Source: Pelistega europaea (lineage in GTDB: Bacteria; Pseudomonadota; Gammaproteobacteria; Burkholderiales; Burkholderiaceae_B). Taken from it: a stretch of DNA of 64,000 nt. Position 1 is the first letter of the stretch, and the number at the start of each line of letters is the position of its first letter. Shown here one piece after another: positions 1 through 7,227 of this stretch. The position numbers and the translations under genes were made by a program. The stretch spans positions 1-64,000 of the forward strand of contig NZ_JABGBO010000010.1 of NCBI RefSeq assembly GCF_013133775.1, in the 5' to 3' direction. The notes under the pieces are model-generated. The model searched no databases. It saw nothing but the letters and a program-made list of their open reading frames with translations, and had not been told where the DNA came from.

Positions 1-1
1 T

Positions 2-487
2 CTTGAAGTAGAGACTGTTAAAGCCACTAAGAATATTCAAGTGGGTAATGTGAATATCACCAATGAGGGTGATCCACAATACCACGGGGATATGAATAAC
101 GTGATGAACGTCAGTGGTATAGATGGTCAACCTACCGTGATTACTGGTGTAGCAGATGGTATTGGACCAAACGATGCGGTAAATATGAACCAACTTTCTA
201 GACTTGCAGGACAAGTAGGAGAGGTAGACCGCAAAGTTGAGAAATACAAACGTAACGCAAATGCAGGCACCGCGACAGCGATTGCGATTGCTAGCTTGCC
301 ACAAGCGGCAGATGCAGGAGCGAATATGTTGTCACTTGCTGGTGGTTCTTATGACGGAGAGACAGCAACAGCGATTGGTTTCTCTCGCCGCTCAGACAAC
401 GGCAAATTCATTATCAAGGCAAATGGTTCATTCAATAGCCGAGGTAAAGTAGGCGTTGGTGTCGGTGTTGGTTTCCAATGGCGATAA
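2..487 (+). CDS. Trimeric autotransporter adhesin, C-terminal fragment (YadA-like anchor)
   Basis: The reading frame is open from the window edge, so this is only the C-terminal ~162 residues of a gene starting upstream. It has the layout of type Vc secretion proteins: a head/stalk tail with GVADGIGPNDAVNMNQL (the transition into the stalk), a short coiled-coil stretch around VGEVDRKVEKYKR, and a final ~75-residue YadA-like beta-barrel anchor with GETATAIGFSRRSDNG and a terminal GVGVGVGFQWR ending in an aromatic-rich strand. Family knowledge: three chains form one outer-membrane pore that exports and displays the adhesive passenger, used for attachment or autoaggregation. What it binds cannot be told because the passenger is outside the window. 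A strong hairpin terminator follows 20 bases after the stop. Confidence 0.9.
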   Translation, partial: LEVETVKATKNIQVGNVNITNEGDPQYHGDMNNVMNVSGIDGQPTVITGVADGIGPNDAVNMNQLSRLAGQVGEVDRKVEKYKRNANAGTATAIAIASLPQAADAGANMLSLAGGSYDGETATAIGFSRRSDNGKFIIKANGSFNSRGKVGVGVGVGFQWR

Positions 488-506
488 ATGGGGAAATATG
501 GACACG

Positions 507-530
507 AAACCGTCAACTACTGACGGTTTT
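507..530 (+). terminator. Rho-independent terminator of the autotransporter gene
   Basis: A 9-bp perfect stem (507-515 with 521-529, arms AAACCGTCA / TGACGGTTT) closes a 5-base loop. It lies 20 bases past the adhesin stop and ends in TTTT. Confidence 0.75.
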
Positions 531-576
531 GTGCCTTATTTTCCGGAGGAGCTCTGCGACGACGTGGGCAAACGTA

Positions 577-691
577 ACAAAGAGACTTGCAGAAGGTTCG
601 ACAGTCGCTCGAACAGTGCTTCAGTAGGGTTGCTTAGCAACCCTACTGAAGCAAACTCGCTTGGTGTCCGAACTTCTTACAGTCTCTTTGT
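577..691. repeat. Long imperfect palindrome with a 17-bp perfect core stem
   Basis: The core at 617-653 is a perfect 17-bp inverted repeat (TGCTTCAGTAGGGTTGC and its complement) around a TTA loop. Outside it, ACAAAGAGACT at 577-587 pairs with AGTCTCTTTGT at 681-691, with partial pairing in between. A near-identical 14-mer (CTCTGCGACGACGT / CTCTACGACGACGT) lies as a direct repeat at 552-565 and 716-729, just outside. The arrangement resembles a small non-autonomous mobile element or a folded intergenic RNA. There is no T-run directly after the core, so it is not a simple terminator. The rest of 531-863 holds no convincing gene. Confidence 0.6.
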
Positions 692-741
692 TTGGTATTC
701 ATCGTCACAAAGAGCCTCTACGACGACGTAAATAAACATGG

Positions 742-768
742 CACAGTCTTCTTAGGCTGTGTTTTTTT
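742..768 (+). terminator. Rho-independent terminator in front of the first AAA/PDDEXK gene
   Basis: Stem CACAGTC (742-748) pairs with GGCTGTG (755-761) across a 6-base loop, followed by seven T. No gene ends directly upstream, so it either ends an RNA made from the palindromic region 531-740 or backs up the adhesin terminator. Confidence 0.65.
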
Positions 769-863
769 ATACTTGCAAGGCATTTGTACGTAGTTTTTCG
801 TATAGTTTTTGCTAAAGGGGGTATGGTAAAATGAAAACATGACTGGCGAGGAATGGTGAACGC

Positions 864-2426
864 ATGACCAAGAAACTTTTACCCATCGGATTGACGAGCT
901 TAGCTCAGATTCGTCGAGAGGATAGATATTATTATGTCGATAAAACACCTCTGATTATAGAGTTGTTGAATACGTCTAGTTACGTGTTTCTCTCACGTCC
1001 ACGCCGTTTTGGTAAGAGTTTGACCATTGATACCATTGCCGAGTTGTTTTCAGGAAATAAGGCGTTATTTGAGGGGCTATATGCCGAGCAGCATTGGGAC
1101 TGGGAGGATACCTATCCGGTGATTCGTCTGTCGTTTGCAGGGGAGTCGAAAAAATACGATACAGAACGCCTTGAGCAGTACATTGCAAACATTATTCATG
1201 AAAATGCCGAACGTTTAGATATTGTTTTTGATGAACGCATAGAGGGGACTGATGTTGCGTATTTATTCCGAGACTTAGTTCGCAAGTCTCAACAAAAATA
1301 CGACAAACAAGTGGTCGTCTTAATTGATGAATACGACAAACCCATCATTGATAATCTCAACGATGCGGAGATTGCGTTAGAGATTAGGAATATTTTGCGT
1401 TCTTTGTATTCGCAGCTAAAGGACTTAGCACCGAGTATTCGTTTTGCGATGCTCACTGGGGTGTCTAAGTTTGGGCAGATGAGTTTGTTTTCAGGGTTGA
1501 ATCATCTGAAAGATATTACCATTGATGCTCGATATTCGGCCTTGTGTGGGTATACACAAGCAGAATTAGAAGAGGTCTTTGCCCCTGAGCTGGTGGATGT
1601 GGATTTAGAGGAGTTGAAGCAATGGTATAACGGTTATAACTGGGCAGGTGAGTCTGTTTATAACCCGTTTGATATTCTGCTGTTTTTTGATAAAGGCAAG
1701 AAATATCAGTCCTACTGGATTAGTACAGGGGGTAATACTTCTTTCTTATACAACATTATTCAGCAGCAGCATTTTTCTCTATTGAGTATGAGGCGTGAGG
1801 TGAATAGCATTGGTTTGCTCTCATCCATGGATGTAGGAACTTTGTCGCCTATTCCTGTTATGTTCCAGACTGGCTATTTGACCATTGATCAAGAGATTCA
1901 GGAGACGATGGGTGTTCAGTATACGTTGAAGTTTCCGAATAAAGAGGTACGATTAGCGTTTAACCAAGGGTTATGGCAGTGGTATGCTTCTTTGGATATG
2001 ATGGGGCTTTCTGAGCAGCAGTCGGATTTAATACGTGCTTTACGCCAAGGGGATGTAGAGGCCCTGCGGCAAGTGGTGAGTAGTGCGTTTGCAGGTTTAC
2101 CACACGACTGGTACCGTAAGAATGAGATTGCTCGTTATGAAGGACATTGGGCCAGTAGCTTTTATATGTTCTTTGCCAGTTGCTGTGAGGAGGTCATCGC
2201 CGAAGAGGCGTCTAGCAAAGGACGTGCTGATCTGGTGGTGATAGAACGAGGCAATGTGTATATCTTTGAGTTCAAGATGGCACACACTGGTGATGCGGCT
2301 TCAGCCCTAGCACAGATTCAGGAGAAGCGTTATGCGGATAAATATCGAGCGAGTGCTAAGCGGATTATTGAGATAGGCGTGAGTTTTGATGCTCAGACCA
2401 AGGCACTGGAATTTGCGGTGGCTTAG
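864..2426 (+). CDS. AAA-ATPase-like / PD-(D/E)XK nuclease family protein, copy 1
   Basis: 520 residues, the usual length of proteins with an N-terminal AAA-ATPase_like domain and a C-terminal PDDEXK_9 (DUF1703) domain. Visible motifs: the family N-terminal signature LPIGLTSLAQI and YYYVDKTPL, an atypical P-loop RPRRFGKS at 45-52, a Walker B-like strand VVVLIDEYDKP at 150-160, FAMLTGVSKF near 195-203, and a C-terminal nuclease-type motif with D456 and E469-F-K471. No biochemical role is established for this family that I can name; a nucleotide-dependent nuclease or a role in defence or mobile DNA is often suggested. A GGCGAGG ribosome site lies upstream. Two paralogues with the same motif spacing sit at 11.4 and 15.4 kb. 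It stands alone between unrelated genes. Confidence 0.85.
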   Translation: MTKKLLPIGLTSLAQIRREDRYYYVDKTPLIIELLNTSSYVFLSRPRRFGKSLTIDTIAELFSGNKALFEGLYAEQHWDWEDTYPVIRLSFAGESKKYDTERLEQYIANIIHENAERLDIVFDERIEGTDVAYLFRDLVRKSQQKYDKQVVVLIDEYDKPIIDNLNDAEIALEIRNILRSLYSQLKDLAPSIRFAMLTGVSKFGQMSLFSGLNHLKDITIDARYSALCGYTQAELEEVFAPELVDVDLEELKQWYNGYNWAGESVYNPFDILLFFDKGKKYQSYWISTGGNTSFLYNIIQQQHFSLLSMRREVNSIGLLSSMDVGTLSPIPVMFQTGYLTIDQEIQETMGVQYTLKFPNKEVRLAFNQGLWQWYASLDMMGLSEQQSDLIRALRQGDVEALRQVVSSAFAGLPHDWYRKNEIARYEGHWASSFYMFFASCCEEVIAEEASSKGRADLVVIERGNVYIFEFKMAHTGDAASALAQIQEKRYADKYRASAKRIIEIGVSFDAQTKALEFAVA

Positions 2427-2565
2427 TGCTGTGTCTGCGGTAGTATTGAGACCGTTTAGGGGAGTAACTCCTTTTTCTCAAAGGGTTATTATTCGTGGCT
2501 GCTCTATACTTGAGTAAAATACAAGGGTTTTATATTGTTGTTTTTTGCATGTTGAATGGTGCATT

Positions 2566-3843
2566 ATGGCTCTTGTACAGATAGATATTCCTAAACCATC
2601 TGATCGTAATCCTTCTCGTTTCGATACGATTTTTGCCTTGGGTTTTCGTCCACTTTATCTCTTGAGTGCTATTTGGGCGGCGGTGGCCGTTGTGTTGTGG
2701 ATTTTTACACCACAACTACTGACTGGAACATTGAATGGAGTGTGGTGGCATGCCCATGAAATGTTGTGGGGGTTTATTGCAACCGTAGCGGTAGGCTTTT
2801 TATTAACGGCTAGTGCGACATGGACGGGTAGAAATCCACTGAAGTCATGGGGTTTAGCCTGTCTTTGTGCGATTTGGCTCATCGCTCGCATTGCTTATTT
2901 ATTACCCGCAGCAACGGCTTTTGTTGTCGGAGCTATTGCAGATGTGGTTTTCTTTGTTTATGGGGCTATTGCATTAGCTCGTGTGTTGTATAAGGTCAAA
3001 AGTAAGCAAAATTATCCTTTGGTTGTCGCTCTATTAGGTCTAGCTGCGTCTAATGCTGTTTATTTGTATATGGTAGCTATGGGGCAGGTAGTATATTTGC
3101 GTACAGGTTTTCATATCGGTATGCTAGTGATGACGTTTATTGCGCTATTAATTGGTCGTCGTGTTATTCCATTTTTTGCTCAACGTGGAGCTAATTTGGA
3201 TATTCCTCGTAGCGAGAAATCAGGTAAATATCAGTTATGGTTGAGTGCATTAGCAGTAGTAAGTCTAGTAGCTGGCGTTCATGTGCTTACTTCGGTGTTA
3301 TTGTTTGTACTAGCTGGGATTACCCTTTATCAGTTGTATAGTTGGCAGCCGTTAGGCGTGCGCAAGGTGCCATTATTATGGGTGCTTTATATTTCTTACG
3401 GTCTGTTAGGATTGGGGTTGTTGGCAGCGGCAGTGTATTTCTTGCCTCTTTCTCATGGTGTTTTACCACCAGCAACATTTGTCCATCTTATTGGAATGGG
3501 CGGTTTTTCCGTCATGATTATTGGTATGATGACGCGTACAGCGTTGGGACATACAGGGCGACCTCTGCGTGCAAGTAAATTAATGGTGATGGCGTATGTA
3601 TTTGTAGTACTTGCTACAGTACTGCGGCTATTGGCAATTTTTGTACCTATGATATTGAGTGCTATAAATTCAAGTGATTTAGCTATTGGCAATAATGTGG
3701 TTTCCAGTAGCATAAATGCAGCTGGTGTTATTACTGGCTTGTGGCATGCCTCGGCTTGTTTTTGGGTGATAGCTTTCTTGGCCTATGTATACCAATATGC
3801 ACCGTATTTAACCTCTCCTCGGGCTGATGGTCGACCTGGGTAG
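2566..3843 (+). CDS. nnrS: NnrS family haem/copper membrane protein
   Basis: About 425 residues, almost entirely hydrophobic with roughly twelve membrane segments, matching the NnrS family. Typical family features are the N-terminal FALGFRPLYLLSAIWA, WWHAHEMLWGF near residue 60 with histidines suited to metal or haem binding, and the later FVHLIGMGGFSVMIIGMMTR. NnrS proteins are inner-membrane haem/copper proteins linked to nitric oxide stress and denitrification. The frame is open from a TTG at 2545, but the ATG at 2566 gives the expected N-terminus; no strong ribosome site is seen for either. The stop is 6 bases from the convergent gene's stop, and a small hairpin covers both ends. No denitrification genes are nearby, so a role in NO tolerance is inferred only from family. 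Confidence 0.85.
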   Translation: MALVQIDIPKPSDRNPSRFDTIFALGFRPLYLLSAIWAAVAVVLWIFTPQLLTGTLNGVWWHAHEMLWGFIATVAVGFLLTASATWTGRNPLKSWGLACLCAIWLIARIAYLLPAATAFVVGAIADVVFFVYGAIALARVLYKVKSKQNYPLVVALLGLAASNAVYLYMVAMGQVVYLRTGFHIGMLVMTFIALLIGRRVIPFFAQRGANLDIPRSEKSGKYQLWLSALAVVSLVAGVHVLTSVLLFVLAGITLYQLYSWQPLGVRKVPLLWVLYISYGLLGLGLLAAAVYFLPLSHGVLPPATFVHLIGMGGFSVMIIGMMTRTALGHTGRPLRASKLMVMAYVFVVLATVLRLLAIFVPMILSAINSSDLAIGNNVVSSSINAAGVITGLWHASACFWVIAFLAYVYQYAPYLTSPRADGRPG

Positions 3844-3849
3844 TAATCT

Positions 3850-4740
3850 CTACCGTCCCCATCCAAAAAATCGTCCCTGGCTAATCCAGACTTTGGTGGC
3901 TGTGAATAATTTACGCAAAGGGGGTAAGCTAATGCTATGGTCAAATACTTGCCAATCTTTTTGCGATAATGAGTGAAGCAGTTTGAGGCTAAGGTTGGCT
4001 TTGATAAGGCAGGGACGTAACGCTTTACGCTGTGAGGCATCAAGGTGCATAAAGGCTTCTTGAAAAAGTTGATGTGCAAAAGTCATCTGTGCCTGCATGC
4101 ATTGTTTAAATTCAGGCGTGTGTTTGCCATTAAGAATATCTGCCGCCTTAAGGTTATGCTCTCGTAAAAAATCCATAGGCAGATAAATACGACCTTGTGC
4201 GGCATCTTGTCCTACTTGCCGTAGTAGGTGGGTGTATTGGATAGCCACGCCAAGATGTTGTGCAAAGCGTAAGGTAGACTCATGCGTTCCTGCTAATACT
4301 TGTGCAATTAAACAGGCAAATGCACCTGATTGCATGGTGCAGAATTTTTTCAAACTACTCCAATCCACATAACGGTTATGGTTTAAATCCATCTCCACGG
4401 ACTCAATAATGTATTGAAAATACTGTTTGGCAAGCCCGTATTGCTGAATAGGTTCCACCAATGCTTGGCTGATAGGATGTTCTGGTTGGTGTGCAAAAAG
4501 ACGATCAATTTCAGCTTTCCACCAAGCCAGTTTGATACGTGCAATAGAGCTATCGCTAGCGACATAAAGAATATCCGTTACTTCACGCAAAAAAGCATAA
4601 AGTGTTTGAATGACCTGCTTCTTATCTTCTGGGACAAATAAGTAAGCATAATGGGCAGAGGAGCCTTCTTTGTAGGTTTTCTCTTGGCGATATTGTTGTG
4701 AAGAAGCGTCTGTCATACGTATGTCACAGTGGTTGAACAT
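3850..4740 (-). CDS. Squalene/phytoene synthase-like protein, catalytic motifs degenerate
   Basis: 296 residues with the all-alpha fold signature of head-to-head prenyl synthases. The two aspartate-rich motifs that bind diphosphate are not intact: the first reads REVTDILYVASD (52-63) and the second LLRQVGQDAAQGRIYLP (172-188), where active synthases carry DxxxD-type clusters. The segment IKLAWWKAEIDR after motif 1 resembles the NDUFAF6-type subgroup (a respiratory complex I assembly factor in eukaryotes), which also lacks catalytic aspartates. A non-enzymatic role is therefore as likely as prenyl synthesis. No hopanoid or carotenoid genes are nearby. An alternative start is the ATG at 4716; neither start has a clear ribosome site. 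Confidence 0.75.
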   Translation of the reverse strand: MFNHCDIRMTDASSQQYRQEKTYKEGSSAHYAYLFVPEDKKQVIQTLYAFLREVTDILYVASDSSIARIKLAWWKAEIDRLFAHQPEHPISQALVEPIQQYGLAKQYFQYIIESVEMDLNHNRYVDWSSLKKFCTMQSGAFACLIAQVLAGTHESTLRFAQHLGVAIQYTHLLRQVGQDAAQGRIYLPMDFLREHNLKAADILNGKHTPEFKQCMQAQMTFAHQLFQEAFMHLDASQRKALRPCLIKANLSLKLLHSLSQKDWQVFDHSISLPPLRKLFTATKVWISQGRFFGWGR

Positions 4741-4900
4741 TACACAAAGTTATGTAGCAAAGGTGCTTATTATACCTGTGAAGTGTTCTTATTGTGTGTA
4801 TCTCCTTGTTTTGAGGTGGGGATAATGAGAGGGAAATATAGTAAATGGAATGAAAATAAATCTGTGATTTTGTGAGCAAGTTAAATAAAAAATAGAAGTG

Positions 4901-4930
4901 TTAAATATTTCAGACGATTTCGTATATAAT
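4901..4930 (+). promoter_or_regulatory. Probable sigma-70 promoter for the DAACS symporter gene
   Basis: A consensus TATAAT at 4925-4930 is preceded by TTAAAT at 4901-4906 with an 18-base spacer. It is about 50 bases before the start codon. The -35 is weak, so some activator dependence is possible. Confidence 0.5.
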
Positions 4931-4981
4931 CCCATTACTCTGGGAAAGGGTGTGTATTTTTAACTTTTGTAGGAATGGAAT

Positions 4982-6268
4982 ATGTCTGCCATTAAAAGTC
5001 TTTTTGCTGGCTACTTCAAAATCAATCTATTAGTCAAAATCCTAGTGGGTTTGATTTTGGGTGCGATTGCTGGCTTGCTCATGCAAAATAATAGCGATAT
5101 GATCGCTTTCTTAACACCATTTGGTGATTTATTTATTCGTCTATTAAAAATGATTATGGTGCCAGTGATTGCTTGCACATTAATCGTTGGCGCAAGTACG
5201 ATTTCTCCAGGACATCTAGGACGTATTGGCGGTAAGTTAATATTGTTCTATATGGTGACTTCTGTCTTTGCGATTATTATTGGTCTTGCAGTGGGTATGG
5301 TGTTCCAACCAGGTACGGGTTTGGATTTGGCTGCGGTAGAAGGTAAAGCACGTGCAGCTCAAGCACCTAGTGTGATTTCCATCTTATTGAATATCATTCC
5401 TACTAACCCAATGAACTCACTTTCTGAGGGTCAAGTATTGCCAATTATTTTCTTCTGCTTGATTTTCGGTATTGCCCTGGCATTTGGTCGTGATAGTGCG
5501 GACGAAGCGGTACGTAAATCATCTGATACGGTATATAACTTTATTGATGGTGTAAGTCATGCTATGTTTAAGGTTGTACATGGTGTGATGCAATATGCAC
5601 CATTTGGTGTGTTTGCCTTGATTTTTATCGTATTCTCTAAAAATGGGGCAACGGCTTTCGGCCCATTGGCTAATGTGACAGTCAGTGTGTATGTGGGTTT
5701 GGTATTGCAAGTGGTGATTGTGTACTTTGGTGTATGCTTAATCATGCGTTTAAGTCCACTAAAATTCTTAGCCAAAGTGCGTAACCCAATGGTAACAGCT
5801 TTTGTTACGCGTTCATCAGGTGCTACATTGCCAGTATCGATTGATGCAGCAGAGAGAATGGGCGTACCTAAGTCTATTTATGGCTTTGGGTTACCTGTAG
5901 GTGCTACTATCAATATGGACGGTACAACGATTTACCTCGGTGTGTGCGCTATCTTTATTGCGAATGCCGTGGGTGTACCATTAGATTTTTCACAACAGCT
6001 TACTATCGTATTGACGGCGGTATTAGCGTCTATTGGTACAGCAGGTGTACCAGGTGCGGGTGCGATTATGTTGTTGATGGTTCTTGAATCCGTCGGTCTC
6101 AAAGTTGAAGCAGGAAGTGCCGTGGCTGCTGCATACGGTATGATTCTGGGTATTGATGCATTGCTTGATATGGGTCGTACTTCTATGAATGTCGTTGGCG
6201 ATATGTCAGGTGTTGTTGCTATTGCCAAGAGCGAAGGCGAGCTTGATATGGAGCGCTGGAACTCATAA
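4982..6268 (+). CDS. Dicarboxylate/amino acid:cation symporter (DAACS family)
   Basis: 428 residues, the normal size for the GltP/DctA family of Na+/H+-coupled transporters in the inner membrane. Diagnostic stretches are FITRSSGATLPVS-like RSSGATLPVS (first re-entrant hairpin), NMDGTTIYLG (the conserved NMDGT motif on TM7), GTAGVPGAG in the second hairpin, and DMGRTSMNVVGD on TM8, where the Asp and Asn coordinate substrate. Substrate could be glutamate/aspartate or a C4-dicarboxylate; sequence alone does not settle this. The start has a good AGGAATGG ribosome site. It is a single-gene unit. A second DAACS member sits at 42-43 kb but belongs to a different locus. Confidence 0.9.
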   Translation: MSAIKSLFAGYFKINLLVKILVGLILGAIAGLLMQNNSDMIAFLTPFGDLFIRLLKMIMVPVIACTLIVGASTISPGHLGRIGGKLILFYMVTSVFAIIIGLAVGMVFQPGTGLDLAAVEGKARAAQAPSVISILLNIIPTNPMNSLSEGQVLPIIFFCLIFGIALAFGRDSADEAVRKSSDTVYNFIDGVSHAMFKVVHGVMQYAPFGVFALIFIVFSKNGATAFGPLANVTVSVYVGLVLQVVIVYFGVCLIMRLSPLKFLAKVRNPMVTAFVTRSSGATLPVSIDAAERMGVPKSIYGFGLPVGATINMDGTTIYLGVCAIFIANAVGVPLDFSQQLTIVLTAVLASIGTAGVPGAGAIMLLMVLESVGLKVEAGSAVAAAYGMILGIDALLDMGRTSMNVVGDMSGVVAIAKSEGELDMERWNS

Positions 6269-6269
6269 C

Positions 6270-6381
6270 GCATTTGGTGCTTAATGCATTCGGTGCTTAA
6301 TGCATTTGGTGCTTAACGCATTTGGTGATTAATGCATTCAGTGCTTAATGCATTTGATGCTTAACGCATTCGGTGCTTAAT
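6270..6381. repeat. 16-bp tandem repeat, 7 copies, starting just after the symporter stop
   Basis: Seven end-to-end units of the type GCATTTGGTGCTTAAT, each 16 bp with 0-2 substitutions (6270, 6286, 6302, 6318, 6334, 6350, 6366). The array begins one base after the stop codon of the DAACS gene. Confidence 0.95.
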
Positions 6382-6443
6382 ACGGCGTTTTGCATATAAT
6401 GCATTTGTTTTTAACTTCATTAAATATTGCTTGTGATGCAATC

Positions 6444-6495
6444 AAGAGAGACTTCTATAGCAAAACAAAAGGTTTGCAGGAAGTCTCTCTTTTCT
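6444..6495. terminator. Strong hairpin terminator between symporter and folK
   Basis: A 12-bp perfect stem (6444-6455 AAGAGAGACTTC with 6480-6491) encloses a smaller internal hairpin (GCAAA / TTTGC), followed by TTTTCTTT on the plus strand. It ends the symporter transcript and may also serve folK on the other strand. Confidence 0.75.
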
Positions 6496-6568
6496 TTAGG
6501 GACACACACTTAAAACCTGTTCTTCTTAACCGTAAGCTATTTCCCCTATAGTAATTTCCAAAATTTCT

Positions 6569-6692
6569 AACCTTGAAGACTTCCTGCCCAGTTGCCTTGG
6601 CGGCTTGGATTAATTGGTTTAACTCTGTTTAACCTTGAAGACTTCCTGCCCGGTTGCCTTGGCAGCTTGGATTAATTGGTTTAACTCTGTTG
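6569..6692. repeat. 62-bp tandem duplication of the folK 3' end
   Basis: Two adjacent 62-bp units (6569-6630 and 6631-6692) differ at only three bases. The second unit, upstream in the minus-strand reading sense, carries the last ~20 codons of folK. The first lies mainly beyond its stop. Since 62 is not a multiple of three, the copy downstream of the stop is out of frame. Confidence 0.9.
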
Positions 6693-7203
6693 GGGTGTAA
6701 TAAGGTTTGCTTTGTGGTGTTGGGATTGAGGATACATTGTACCCTTTTGCGTGGAGGGGTTTTTCTGAGGGATTAGCCCTATCTGTGTGTGTCTGTTCTG
6801 CTAATAGGGCATATAACTCTTTTAGCGGCTCCAGTACAAAAGCGCGTTCGTGCATACGAGGGTGGGGCAGGGTGAGTACTGGGTCATCACTGGTATTATC
6901 ATTAAATAACAATATATCTAAATCTAGTGTGCGAGGGGCATTGCGATAGGGGCGTTGACGACCATGTTTAAGCTCAATGGCTTGTAAAAGATGCAGTAAT
7001 TCCATAGCCTCTAGCGAGGTTTCTAGGTAGGCAACCGCATTGATATAATCAGGTCCAGTACTATCAACTGGGGAGCTACGGTAGAAACTTGAACTCACTA
7101 ACAGTCCGATAGCAGGGTGTTGCCGTAACTCCTCTATTGCAAGAGAGAGAAAATTTTGTGACTCTCCAAGATTGGAGCCTAGACCGATATACGCAATGTT
7201 CAT
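6619..7203 (-). CDS. folK: 6-hydroxymethyl-7,8-dihydropterin pyrophosphokinase
   Basis: Transfers pyrophosphate from ATP to 6-hydroxymethyl-7,8-dihydropterin, the step before dihydropteroate synthase in folate synthesis; cytoplasmic. Motifs: YIGLGSNLGE at the N-terminus, FYRSSPVDSTGPDYINAV, the family signature RNAPRTLDLDILLF, and PHPRMHERAFVLEPL. At 194 residues it is about 30 longer than usual FolK. The extra C-terminal tail (from about residue 140) ends inside the 62-bp duplicated block, so part of the tail may be repeat-derived. It follows pcnB by 24 bases on the same strand, the usual pcnB-folK order of Betaproteobacteria. Confidence 0.92.
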   Translation of the reverse strand: MNIAYIGLGSNLGESQNFLSLAIEELRQHPAIGLLVSSSFYRSSPVDSTGPDYINAVAYLETSLEAMELLHLLQAIELKHGRQRPYRNAPRTLDLDILLFNDNTSDDPVLTLPHPRMHERAFVLEPLKELYALLAEQTHTDRANPSEKPLHAKGYNVSSIPTPQSKPYYTPTELNQLIQAAKATGQEVFKVKQS

Positions 7204-7227
7204 TGTAAAAACAATCCTAATAGAGGC

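Noticed and set aside
456-731. Open frame of 91 codons across the palindromic region after the adhesin gene
   Set aside because: It runs through a terminator and the inverted repeat, has no ribosome site, and its sequence reflects the palindrome.
6270-6381. Seven-unit array considered as CRISPR
   Set aside because: Units are directly adjacent with no spacers, and no cas gene is present.
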